A stretch of 10,185 bases of DNA from Promethearchaeota archaeon (GTDB lineage Archaea; Asgardarchaeota; Lokiarchaeia; Sigynarchaeales; SOKP01): the NCBI GenBank assembly GCA_016839425.1, contig JAEOUI010000499.1, positions 1 through 10,185 on the forward strand. Reading direction: 5' to 3'. Each line of letters opens with the position of its first letter. Within the stretch, counting starts at the first letter, position 1. The notes beneath the pieces were generated by a model that had not been told where the DNA came from, did no database searches, and saw only the letters and a list, made by a program, of their open reading frames with translations. Both the position numbers and the translations under genes were made by a program. Of the stretch, positions 1-7,131 are shown one piece after another.

Positions 1-1497
1 CTCATTTCTCCTTTGTTTTCTAACATTGCTAAGACCAAGCAAGCGATCCAATCCAAGCTTTTAATATCTACGGGTAAAAAAGGAAGGGTTCAATATAAGG
101 GATTTATCCACGAGATCGAACTTTTCAAGAGCACCGAATTTAAAGAATACGATAGTTATGATATTTTTTTAGTAAAAAGCGATAATTTTTTTTTATCAGG
201 TGATAATCCATATTTCGATTCGTGGAGATTTGACTCCTTGATACACGATTCATACTTTCTATCAAAATCGATACCTATAGTATTAAAACTAATTCGAGAA
301 AAATATCCCCCGCCCTACATTCTACACCTACAGGATTGGGAAACAGCATTAGTAGCGGATATCATACCATCAGTGAACGGTACCAAGAGCGTGCTCACGC
401 TTCACAATCCATACGACGAGTATCTTCCAAACGACCCCCAAGGACGTACGATCCTTCAGTTCACGATTCCAAAAATGCAAGGAATTTCGACGGTTTCCGA
501 GGAGTTTTCACGGGAATTTCAGAACGATATTTTAGTTCATGATGTGTTAAGCCAAAAAATTCGTCAAGAATTACAAATTCTACCACCTATTGGAATTAAT
601 AACGGTAATTTTGTCCCCCTATCGTTTCCAGAACATTTAACATGCGTGGAAGATGTATTAAATGAGAAAAGAAGAAATCGGGAGGAATTTTACAAGATCC
701 TCACTAAGCGAGAGGATATAAAACCCAAGTGGGGCCAGCAACTCGAACTTTTAAAAGACGATATTCCGCTTTTCTTCTTATTTGGACGGGACGAACCCAA
801 ACAAAAAGGATTTGATGCGGCAGCAGCAGCAATATTTAGAGTACTAAGAAGGTTAGGACCTGATTCAGCTTTTTTTGTATTAACCCCTATTCCGAGTCCT
901 CGAGGTCTAGATGGATTAGCTTATCTCGAAGATTTATGCCAAGAATTTAGTAAAAATGTAATGGTTTTTCCTTACCGCATTTCAAGCGGGTACGATAATT
1001 TACAAAAAGCAGCAAGTTTTGTTGTCATGCCTTCATATTACGAACCTTTTGGTGCTGCTAACGAGGGATACGCTTCAGGAACGCCCGTGATAGCTAGAGC
1101 CACTGGTGGCCTCATCCAACAAGTAAGTCCTATCAATTTTAACGATTTACCACACTCCATTCAGGTCGAGGTAAAGAGACATCACAAAGACCTCTCCAAA
1201 CCCACGGGATTTTTATTCTGGGAACATCCGAGCACGGAAACAAAAGAAAATTGGGAATACCTCTTGAGCACGGACTTCTCCCAGAGAAGGCCCATAAGAG
1301 AGCCAGTACATTGGAGAAATCCCGTGTTCTGGTCAATGGTCTCCGAACTCGAAAATATAATAGAAAAGGCAATTAATTTTTATAGAGAAGAAAAACAGGG
1401 GTATTGTAGCATGATCATCAATGGCATCCAACTATTCAAGCAATTCTCGTGGGAAAAATCGGCACGGAATTACAGGGAATTATTGTATAAAATCTAA
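1..1497 (+). CDS. glgA: Glycogen/starch synthase-like glycosyltransferase (GT5-type), N-terminus outside window
   Basis: The frame is open from the first base, so the 5' end is cut. The TTG at 13 is not a credible start because this family has a conserved glycine-rich sugar-nucleotide loop several dozen residues further upstream. Counting from the first codon, the 498 visible residues show HLQDWETAL (109-117), LTLHNPY (132-138), a TVSEEFSRE stretch (about 164), NNG (200-202), a GRD..KQKGFD element opening the second Rossmann domain (about 262-272) and PSYYEPFGAANEGYASGTP (344-362) followed by ATGGL (367-371). In GT-B synthases the E-x-F-G and TGGL parts bind nucleotide-sugar and acceptor. The expected reaction is transfer of glucose from ADP- or UDP-glucose to an alpha-1,4-glucan in the cytoplasm. 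Length fits a GT5 enzyme with an insertion between its two domains. The donor cannot be read from sequence, and a divergent branch related to GT3 remains possible. Confidence 0.87.
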   Translation, partial: LISPLFSNIAKTKQAIQSKLLISTGKKGRVQYKGFIHEIELFKSTEFKEYDSYDIFLVKSDNFFLSGDNPYFDSWRFDSLIHDSYFLSKSIPIVLKLIREKYPPPYILHLQDWETALVADIIPSVNGTKSVLTLHNPYDEYLPNDPQGRTILQFTIPKMQGISTVSEEFSREFQNDILVHDVLSQKIRQELQILPPIGINNGNFVPLSFPEHLTCVEDVLNEKRRNREEFYKILTKREDIKPKWGQQLELLKDDIPLFFLFGRDEPKQKGFDAAAAAIFRVLRRLGPDSAFFVLTPIPSPRGLDGLAYLEDLCQEFSKNVMVFPYRISSGYDNLQKAASFVVMPSYYEPFGAANEGYASGTPVIARATGGLIQQVSPINFNDLPHSIQVEVKRHHKDLSKPTGFLFWEHPSTETKENWEYLLSTDFSQRRPIREPVHWRNPVFWSMVSELENIIEKAINFYREEKQGYCSMIINGIQLFKQFSWEKSARNYRELLYKI

Positions 1498-1538
1498 TTT
1501 TAATAATAATAAGAAAATTAATAGCAAGAAAATGGGTT

Positions 1539-3953
1539 TTAAGTTGTTCTTATTTTTTCTTCTGCGATCTTGATTATTTCGTTAAATTCTTTAAACGAGA
1601 ATTTACTAATGATTTCGGAGTATCGAGACGAAAATTCCGTTATTTCATGCATTAAAGAAACCACTTTAACGGGATCGTCAAGCGAGATAATTTGTTCTCG
1701 ATAAACAGATAATTTTTCTCGTATGCCCCTAATAACTTTTTCTTCTGTTGATACTGGAAAATACCTTGTTAAGATCGATTCTGCTCCTTTAAACATTGAT
1801 GTTTCACCGGACCAATTTGCAAGTTGCTTCCCAAATTTGCTCTCAAAAGCTTCTGAGAAACTTTTGAGCCTTTTTCGAATAATGGGCAAGTCTTTATCGC
1901 ACAATAACGCAACTGTAATGCGCGCTCCATGATTTAAAAGAACTTTTTTGTCTTCTTGATCTATCGAACGTAATTGCTTGCCGCTCCCTGTTGCTTCTTT
2001 TGAGAATGTAGTGAGTGCAGAAATCATTCCAGAGATTAATTCAGGTTTGCGCAATTCAATTCCAAAAGAATAGCTATACATACTTACTCCTTCTTTTGTC
2101 AGAACAAATAAATCTCTTAAAGTTTTGCCCCAGTTTCTTTGACGGACATATCTTCTGGCAACGACAGAAATGGGGACTAACGCAATTACCGCACCAACAA
2201 TTGATATTAATAATATAATAGTTTCGGGGGGAATATAGTCATCAGGATGACGAACATCAACGAAAATTGTATAATATGCAACCTCCTTGCCATTCATCCA
2301 AAAAATGTTGACTTGGTAAGTTCCAACTGCTAGATTCGTTCCAAGATACATTTCAGAACTACTGAGCACGCCGTCACTCGATGTGAGATTGTCGTCTTGA
2401 AGTAAAACACTACCTGATGGACTAAGGAAAGTGATATTACCGATCCCTCCCGAGATCGGCGTGTTGTAGGGATCCTTAATCTCTGCTTGGAATCTTATAT
2501 ATTTCCCTAATTGCAAATATCCCTTATTTTGAAATTGATCATTAATTTTTATTTGTGGATTTATTTTCGAACAATAATTGGGAGAGTAAAATGTTCCAAT
2601 GCATGTGCCTAATCCCAATTCGCCACCCCATAAATTAAATAATCCCTCGAAATCTTCATTGTAGACCGTAATAGCCCCTGAAAACATTTCTGTTTCAGAT
2701 CCAATTGGGCTGTAAAAACCATCCAATTCCCAGTCAGGCTCGTATAAGAACCAAAGTTCAGCATTTTTCGCTCCTATATCGTAATAATAGGGATAGGAGA
2801 CATTCCATTGTATGGTGTTATTAATTAGCTGCCAAATACCTGAGGCGTTTATTTGGTAAATGAAATATAATTTTGACTCAACAGCTAGGGACTCAATAAT
2901 TGAACTTGAAAAAATTGTAAAATTTATGTCTTTATTAGGCGGAGAAATAAGATAATATGATATAAACGCCTCGTATCCCGAAGAACCAGGTGCTGTACTT
3001 TTTTGATATGAAGGAATATATTCAGTCCCATCTATTATATACTTGAGATTGATATCTTCTGGATTATAAAGAACATTGTAAGTCATATTGCATAACATGT
3101 CGATGTTTTCCGTAGCGTCAATTTGAATGACATTATTGTTAAAAACATAATATGTAAGTCCTTCATCCTTATCATCGGTTTTTGTCCTGTTCTCAGCAGC
3201 CCATGTACCTTTTACATTATAAGGTTCGAGAATATTTAATCTTGTACCAACCCAATACGCAATATAGTAAGATTTATTTGGAGATAATACGTTTGAACTG
3301 ATATTGTTAAATGTAAACCATCCTGCAACTCCCGGTTCAATTGGAATCACAGAATATCCGAAAGGATCTCCAAAAGCTTCGTCAAAAATCATAACAACAG
3401 AAAATAAAATATTTTTATATACAAGTGGAATGTCAGTGAAATTTAAATAAAGGTTCATTTCGCTAATTGTGAGTTCTCGAGTAATATTAGGAGTTTTAAA
3501 TTCTTGGAGCACCATCCTCCAAAAAGATTGAGGTTGTAAAATACCTTGAGAAGTATTAGTAGCGATAGTAATATTTCCCTCATTTTTAAAAATGTTAAAT
3601 ACCCTAAGATCTACTCTGTTCAAGCTATAATTGAATTCATTAAATTCCCAGGATTTTGGAAGTGATTCGTTAAGCCATGCTTGATTTGACCAAATATTAT
3701 CACTTCCAACGGTTAAACTCTTGATCCCTAATGTAGATATACCTCCATCGTATTGCCCAGAATAAAAAACACCATCAGAGGTTTTCAAACATAAATCCTC
3801 GTTTCGTTCCTTGAAATTTAAGAGAGGAATTTTTACAACTAATGACAAAGCAAAAATTAATATTATTGTAATAAAGTAAATATATATTTTTATGGAATTT
3901 GCTTGGATATTCTTTAATTTGGATATATAATTTTTAGGCACGATTGAAAACAC
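1539..3953 (-). CDS. Two-span membrane protein with large sequon-rich ectodomain and cytoplasmic longin/roadblock-like domain
   Basis: This 804-residue protein probably starts at GTG 3953; an in-frame stop lies 12 codons upstream with no ATG, GTG or TTG between, and the next GTG is residue 5. A lysine-containing N-terminus precedes membrane segment 1 (about 22-46). An outer region (about 47-574) is rich in beta-prone sequence, has 16 N-x-S/T sequons and ends in an Ig-like segment (about 465-567). Membrane segment 2 (about 576-598) is followed by RRYVRQR, consistent with both termini in the cytoplasm. Residues 608-734 show the longin/roadblock pattern: a LFVLTKEGVSMYSYSF strand-turn-strand, a helix ELISGMISALTTFSKE, strands around RSIDQ, KKVLLNHG and ITVALLCDKD, and a helix LKSFSEAFESKFG. 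A charged helical tail (735-804) follows. Such domains typically bind small GTPases; the sensor/receptor role here is inference. No known full-length homologue is recognised. Confidence 0.85.
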   Translation of the reverse strand: MFSIVPKNYISKLKNIQANSIKIYIYFITIILIFALSLVVKIPLLNFKERNEDLCLKTSDGVFYSGQYDGGISTLGIKSLTVGSDNIWSNQAWLNESLPKSWEFNEFNYSLNRVDLRVFNIFKNEGNITIATNTSQGILQPQSFWRMVLQEFKTPNITRELTISEMNLYLNFTDIPLVYKNILFSVVMIFDEAFGDPFGYSVIPIEPGVAGWFTFNNISSNVLSPNKSYYIAYWVGTRLNILEPYNVKGTWAAENRTKTDDKDEGLTYYVFNNNVIQIDATENIDMLCNMTYNVLYNPEDINLKYIIDGTEYIPSYQKSTAPGSSGYEAFISYYLISPPNKDINFTIFSSSIIESLAVESKLYFIYQINASGIWQLINNTIQWNVSYPYYYDIGAKNAELWFLYEPDWELDGFYSPIGSETEMFSGAITVYNEDFEGLFNLWGGELGLGTCIGTFYSPNYCSKINPQIKINDQFQNKGYLQLGKYIRFQAEIKDPYNTPISGGIGNITFLSPSGSVLLQDDNLTSSDGVLSSSEMYLGTNLAVGTYQVNIFWMNGKEVAYYTIFVDVRHPDDYIPPETIILLISIVGAVIALVPISVVARRYVRQRNWGKTLRDLFVLTKEGVSMYSYSFGIELRKPELISGMISALTTFSKEATGSGKQLRSIDQEDKKVLLNHGARITVALLCDKDLPIIRKRLKSFSEAFESKFGKQLANWSGETSMFKGAESILTRYFPVSTEEKVIRGIREKLSVYREQIISLDDPVKVVSLMHEITEFSSRYSEIISKFSFKEFNEIIKIAEEKIRTT

Positions 3954-4004
3954 ATCTTGATTATTTTTAATATATGATGGAACTTACTATTTATTAAGTT
4001 TCAC

Positions 4005-4018
4005 TATATAATTTTAAA
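4005..4018 (-). promoter_or_regulatory. Candidate TATA box for the longin-domain membrane protein gene
   Basis: On the minus strand this reads TTTAAAATTATATA, 52-65 bases before the GTG start at 3953. A start site about 25 bases downstream would leave a leader of roughly 25-30 bases. A run of six T (minus strand, 4029-4034) just upstream could end transcription from the flavoprotein gene, which would make the two minus-strand genes separate units. The whole spacer is AT-rich, so this is suggestive only; a second AT run sits at about 3964-3975. Confidence 0.3.
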
Positions 4019-4069
4019 TAATAGTAGGAAAAAATGAAATTATAATTCGATGAGTATTTTCTGATGGAA

Positions 4070-4642
4070 TTATTTGAGTTTTTCAAGGAGTAATGCCATA
4101 TTCTTTCCAAGATTTTTAAATGTTTCCACTCCTTCCTCATCCTTCTCGATGTCTCCGGGATTCAAACCCATTCCCACATTCCAATAGCTTGAACCCACCA
4201 CAAACATCTCAGCAATCAAAAAAAAGTAATTTATACTTGAAAATACGTGGTTTGCGCCTTGTCTCCTGACAGCCACTACAGCAGCACCCACTTTATGTTT
4301 TAGGAGATTTCCGTTCGCTCGAGCCACGAAACCCGCTCTTTCAATAAGTGCTTTTATATTTGTAGATACATCAGAGAAATATGTGGGCGATCCAAGGATA
4401 ATTCCATCTGAATCCAATATTTTCGCGATATACTCGTTCATCTTGTCGTTTTCTTGGGAGCACTTCAAGTTTTGGTTTGCTTTGCATTTATAGCACGCCA
4501 AGCACCCTCTTAGATTTTCTGCGCCCATCCATACATAATCGCATTCTATTCCTTCTTTTTTCAATTCTTCCATGACAATATTTAGGCAATGGTAAGTATT
4601 ACCTTTTGCCCGTGGACTTCCATTAAATAATACGACCTTCAT
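4070..4642 (-). CDS. Iron-sulfur flavoprotein / NADPH-dependent FMN reductase family protein
   Basis: The 190-residue protein has a flavodoxin-like fold signature: an opening beta strand MKVVLFNGSPR, then KGNT forming the FMN-phosphate loop (8-15), and GSPTYFSDVSTNIKALIERAG-type flavin-contact sequence (84-104). Cysteines at 47, 50, 53 and 61 form C-x2-C-x2-C-x7-C, matching the compact motif of archaeal Isf proteins, which bind one 4Fe-4S cluster next to FMN and pass single electrons from ferredoxin to acceptors. Length agrees with that family. The role is inferred to be cytoplasmic electron transfer, possibly against oxygen or peroxide stress; the physiological partner is unknown. The ATG at 4642 has no Shine-Dalgarno site but has a TATA-like box 26-38 bases upstream, suggesting a leaderless or near-leaderless message. 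It is divergent from the U32 gene and lies 116 bases ahead of the membrane-protein gene on the same strand. Confidence 0.88.
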   Translation of the reverse strand: MKVVLFNGSPRAKGNTYHCLNIVMEELKKEGIECDYVWMGAENLRGCLACYKCKANQNLKCSQENDKMNEYIAKILDSDGIILGSPTYFSDVSTNIKALIERAGFVARANGNLLKHKVGAAVVAVRRQGANHVFSSINYFFLIAEMFVVGSSYWNVGMGLNPGDIEKDEEGVETFKNLGKNMALLLEKLK

Positions 4643-4667
4643 GACTATCGATTAATTATGATTATAA

Positions 4668-4680
4668 TGTTTTATAATTA
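4668..4680 (-). promoter_or_regulatory. Candidate TATA box for the flavoprotein gene
   Basis: The minus strand reads TAATTATAAAACA. It begins 38 bases and ends 26 bases before the ATG at 4642, the spacing of an archaeal TATA box to a transcription start at or just before the start codon. With no Shine-Dalgarno site upstream of that ATG, a leaderless transcript is the simplest reading. AT-richness limits certainty. Confidence 0.35.
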
Positions 4681-4701
4681 AATAGAATACATGAATAATG
4701 C

Positions 4702-4732
4702 TTTAAAATGATTTTAAAATTATCATTTTAAA
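4702..4732. repeat. Perfect 11-bp inverted repeat in a divergent promoter region
   Basis: The left arm TTTAAAATGAT (4702-4712) and right arm ATCATTTTAAA (4722-4732) are exact reverse complements around a 9-base spacer. The site lies 60-90 bases upstream of the flavoprotein start and 89-119 bases upstream of the U32 start, in the 178-base spacer between the two divergent genes. Its symmetry and position suit an operator for a dimeric regulator serving either gene. The spacer itself repeats the TTTAAAAT word, so some of the symmetry comes from low-complexity AT sequence. Confidence 0.45.
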
Positions 4733-4820
4733 TTTGCAATTTGATGCATCTAAAATTTTTTTTTACGATACTGGATTATTTTAAGTAGAGACTTTATCAA
4801 AAGAAAATTGAATAAATTTT

Positions 4821-6077
4821 ATGACGAGTACTTCACCAAGACCTGAACTGGTAGCTCCAGTGCAAAATTGGAATGTCTTAAAGACATTCAAAAAGAATGC
4901 CCTCCCCAACGCAATATATTTTGGCGTAGAAGAATTTAACATGCGGGCGAAAGCAAATAATTTCAAACAAGAAGATTTATTCGATATCGTTTCGTATTGC
5001 ACTACTCAAAATCCAAAAATCAAGACTTATCTTGCGACAAACATCATTATCTACGACCAAGAATTAGAATCTTTACAAGCCTTATTAAAGGTTGCAAAAA
5101 ATGCAGGAATTGACGCAATAATTACTCACGATTTAGCTGGGATTCAAATGGCTCGACGGATGAAAATGCCTTTCCACATTTCAACTCAAGCGAATATATC
5201 AAACATCGAATCTGCGAGATTTTTAGAGGATTTAGGAGCCGAAAGAATTGTACTCGCAAGAGAATTGTCATTGATTCAAATAGAGAATATCAAAAATCAA
5301 CTAAAAACATGTGAAATAGAATGCTTCGTTCATGGCGCCATGTGCACATCGATTAGTGGGAGGTGCTATTTTTCAGCAACCATTTGCGATTCGAACGAGT
5401 TCTCTGCTAATAGAGGACGTTGTGTTCAACCTTGCAGGCGTAAGTGGAGGGTAATTGACGATGAAAATCACGAATTCGTCTACGATGGGTTAAGATTTTT
5501 GAATTCAAAAGATTTGTGCATGATCAAATACATCCCTCAATTAATTGATACTGGAATTGACGCGTTTAAAATCGAGGGGAGGATGAAAGATCCCATCTAT
5601 GTAAGGGAGGTTACTTCTTGCTATCGAGAGGCGATCGATAGTTATTTCGAAGGATCGTTTGATCGAGAGAAAGTGAAAAAATGGACGAGTAGACTTTTGC
5701 AGGTATTTAATCGAGGATTTCATACGGGATTTTATTTTAAAAAACCCACAATTGAAGAAGTCGAATTATTAGAAGAAGGAAACACGTCTCCTTATAAAAA
5801 AAAATATGTTGGTACAATCATTTCATATGATGAGTCAAGCAAGACGGCCAACATAATTATTGAGAATATTAATGTTCCTCTTAAAAGAGGAAGCGAAATT
5901 ATATTACAAAGCAATGATACATATCGTTTTGAAACCATAAAAAAAATGTTTATAGGTGGAGAAAAAATCGTTAATGTCGTAAGGACTGAAAACGACATGC
6001 CTATAAAGCTTAATATTCGATTATCTAAAGGTGCCCAACCCGAAGAGAGGATATATCTGCTCTTAAAGAGCGAATAA
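4821..6077 (+). CDS. Peptidase U32 family protein (TrhP/UbiU-like), single gene
   Basis: The 418-residue protein has a TIM-barrel-like N-terminal part beginning PELVAPVQNW and containing STQANISN (121-128). It carries the U32 signature E-C-F-V-H-G-A-M-C (167-175), then SGRC (179-182), and NRGRCVQPCRR (197-207). Cys175, Cys182, Cys201 and Cys233 are placed much like the four cysteines that hold a 4Fe-4S cluster in characterised U32 proteins. Residues 325-418 form the small beta-barrel C-terminal domain (VGTIISYD onward). Characterised members hydroxylate tRNA uridine 34 (TrhP) or act in oxygen-independent ubiquinone hydroxylation (UbiU/UbiV); 'peptidase' is mostly historical. A tRNA-hydroxylase-like role is the best guess, since archaea lack ubiquinone. 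The ATG at 4821 has no Shine-Dalgarno site. The isoaspartyl methyltransferase gene follows after 30 bases and is probably co-transcribed. Confidence 0.9.
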   Translation: MTSTSPRPELVAPVQNWNVLKTFKKNALPNAIYFGVEEFNMRAKANNFKQEDLFDIVSYCTTQNPKIKTYLATNIIIYDQELESLQALLKVAKNAGIDAIITHDLAGIQMARRMKMPFHISTQANISNIESARFLEDLGAERIVLARELSLIQIENIKNQLKTCEIECFVHGAMCTSISGRCYFSATICDSNEFSANRGRCVQPCRRKWRVIDDENHEFVYDGLRFLNSKDLCMIKYIPQLIDTGIDAFKIEGRMKDPIYVREVTSCYREAIDSYFEGSFDREKVKKWTSRLLQVFNRGFHTGFYFKKPTIEEVELLEEGNTSPYKKKYVGTIISYDESSKTANIIIENINVPLKRGSEIILQSNDTYRFETIKKMFIGGEKIVNVVRTENDMPIKLNIRLSKGAQPEERIYLLLKSE

Positions 6078-6107
6078 ACGACTTAAGTGCATCGGTTTAG
6101 ATTTACA

Positions 6108-6779
6108 ATGAGTTTTGAAGAAAAAAGAAGGGATTTAATTGAAGACCTCCAAAAAAGAGGTGTTTTAACCAAAACAGAAGTGATTAGAGCAATGCTCAAG
6201 GTACCAAGGCATTTATTTTTACCTGAAAAAGCAAGGTCTTCAGCATATATGGATACGCCTTTATTAATTGGAATGAATCAAACAATTAGTGCGCCCCACA
6301 TGAACGCAATGATGTGCGAATACCTTGAACTTAAAGAAGGCGATAAAGTTTTAGAAATCGGAACTGGATCGGGATATCACGCAGCGCTTTGTGCAGAATT
6401 AGTAGCACCTAAGGGGTCTAAAATTCCAGGACATGTGTTCACCATTGAGTATCACAAGGAATTAGCAACAAGCGCAAGAATAAGCTTGAAGGAAACGGGT
6501 TATGACGATAGCGTGACTGTAATTCACGCAGACGGTACTTTGGGTTATCCAGATCAGGCACCTTTTGATAAGATCTTAGTCACGGCGGCTTCTCCAGAAA
6601 AAGTACCCCAAGCATTTAAGGATCAATTAAGGGATGGAGGAATTTTGTGCATCCCTGCTGGATCTAAAAACTACGGTCAAACTTTGTATGTTGTTCGGAA
6701 ATTCGGAAATGCTTTTGAAATTAACAAAAAATGTGGTGTTAGATTTGTCCCACTCGTAGGACAGCATGGATTCGAATAA
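6108..6779 (+). CDS. pcm: Protein-L-isoaspartate O-methyltransferase
   Basis: This cytoplasmic repair enzyme methylates L-isoaspartyl residues of damaged proteins using S-adenosylmethionine, starting their return to normal aspartyl bonds. The 223 residues contain the family motifs in order: FEEKRRDLIEDLQKRGVL at the N-terminus, the substrate-loop NQTISAPHM (57-65, usually G-Q-T-I-S), SAM motif I VLEIGTGSGYHAA (81-93), ADGT (141-144), PFDKILVTAA (152-161) and the C-terminal VRFVPLVG (211-218). Length is typical. I chose ATG 6108 over the in-frame GTG at 6087, which would add seven residues (MHRFRFT) with no counterpart in the family; neither has a Shine-Dalgarno site. The gene follows the U32 stop by 30 bases and probably shares its transcript. 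The N for G change in the substrate loop is minor. Confidence 0.95.
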   Translation: MSFEEKRRDLIEDLQKRGVLTKTEVIRAMLKVPRHLFLPEKARSSAYMDTPLLIGMNQTISAPHMNAMMCEYLELKEGDKVLEIGTGSGYHAALCAELVAPKGSKIPGHVFTIEYHKELATSARISLKETGYDDSVTVIHADGTLGYPDQAPFDKILVTAASPEKVPQAFKDQLRDGGILCIPAGSKNYGQTLYVVRKFGNAFEINKKCGVRFVPLVGQHGFE

Positions 6780-6829
6780 ATTATTTTCATTTATAAAAAT
6801 AAGATTTTAAAAAGAATAAATCGATTAGT

Positions 6830-6997
6830 TCATTCCAGAAATTTTTTTTTATATCTTTTTCGAGCTAGTTTATTGCGGATCTCTTTATAGAATTCATTAC
6901 GTTCTATATTACCTTTTAACATGTCTTCGCAACCATTCCAACAAAAACATTTCTTTAAATCGCGACATTCTATCATTTTTTTATCATTTTCTCTCAT
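6830..6997 (-). CDS. Small cysteine-rich basic protein (55 aa), hypothetical
   Basis: The frame runs from ATG 6997 to TGA 6830 without interruption, in AT-rich DNA where random frames usually stop much sooner. No other ATG, GTG or TTG lies between the upstream in-frame stop and this ATG. The product has four cysteines close together, at 11, 17, 19 and 23 (C-x5-C-x-C-x3-C, within IECRDLKKCFCWNGCEDM), then a lysine/arginine-rich helical tail (28-55) ending RKRYKKKFLE. The cluster suggests a bound metal, most likely zinc, and the tail suggests nucleic-acid or protein binding; both are inference. A TATA-like box sits 30-42 bases upstream and a weak GGA about 12 bases before the ATG. It converges on the methyltransferase gene with a 50-base gap. 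A run of nine A near the 3' end could hide a sequencing indel affecting only the tail. I do not recognise the family. Confidence 0.55.
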   Translation of the reverse strand: MRENDKKMIECRDLKKCFCWNGCEDMLKGNIERNEFYKEIRNKLARKRYKKKFLE

Positions 6998-7026
6998 TAT
7001 TCTATTCCAAAATAAATGAGATAAAC

Positions 7027-7039
7027 TATATTTTTTAAA
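7027..7039 (-). promoter_or_regulatory. Candidate TATA box for the small cysteine-rich ORF
   Basis: The minus strand reads TTTAAAAAATATA, 30-42 bases before the ATG at 6997. That spacing allows a transcript with a very short leader. It supports separate transcription of the 55-residue ORF rather than read-through from the 53-residue ORF upstream. Low-complexity AT sequence nearby keeps confidence low. Confidence 0.3.
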
Positions 7040-7103
7040 CTGAGTGTCATAGACTATAAAAAATAGCAGTTTTTACCTTAATCAAATAAAGAAATTGCGA
7101 GTA

Positions 7104-7119
7104 TTTATAATATTATAAA
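7104..7119. repeat. 16-bp perfect AT-only palindrome between two small ORFs
   Basis: TTTATAATATTATAAA is its own reverse complement. It sits 13-28 bases past the stop of the 53-residue ORF and more than 100 bases upstream of the 55-residue ORF. It contains only A and T in an AT-rich spacer, so it may be chance, a weak transcript end or a binding site. Confidence 0.25.
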
Positions 7120-7131
7120 AGTAAAAGTTTT

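Noticed and set aside
13..15. TTG as the start codon of the glycogen synthase-like gene
   Set aside because: The frame is open to base 1 and the family has a conserved N-terminal nucleotide-sugar loop upstream, so the gene is simply cut by the window edge.
1139..1372. Minus-strand open frame inside the glycogen synthase-like gene
   Set aside because: It sits wholly within a well-supported gene and its arginine- and proline-rich product shows no family features.
1498..1538. Paired terminators in the convergent gap between the synthase and membrane-protein genes
   Set aside because: The 41 bases are AT-rich with T runs on both strands that could end transcription, but there is no hairpin or distinct signal to call.
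6087..6107. GTG 6087 as the start of the isoaspartyl methyltransferase
   Set aside because: It would add MHRFRFT, which has no counterpart in the family; ATG 6108 gives the usual N-terminus.
6781..6802. Inverted repeat TTATTTT/AAAATAA after the methyltransferase stop as a terminator
   Set aside because: The stem is seven A/T pairs only, in a low-complexity spacer; it is too weak to call.
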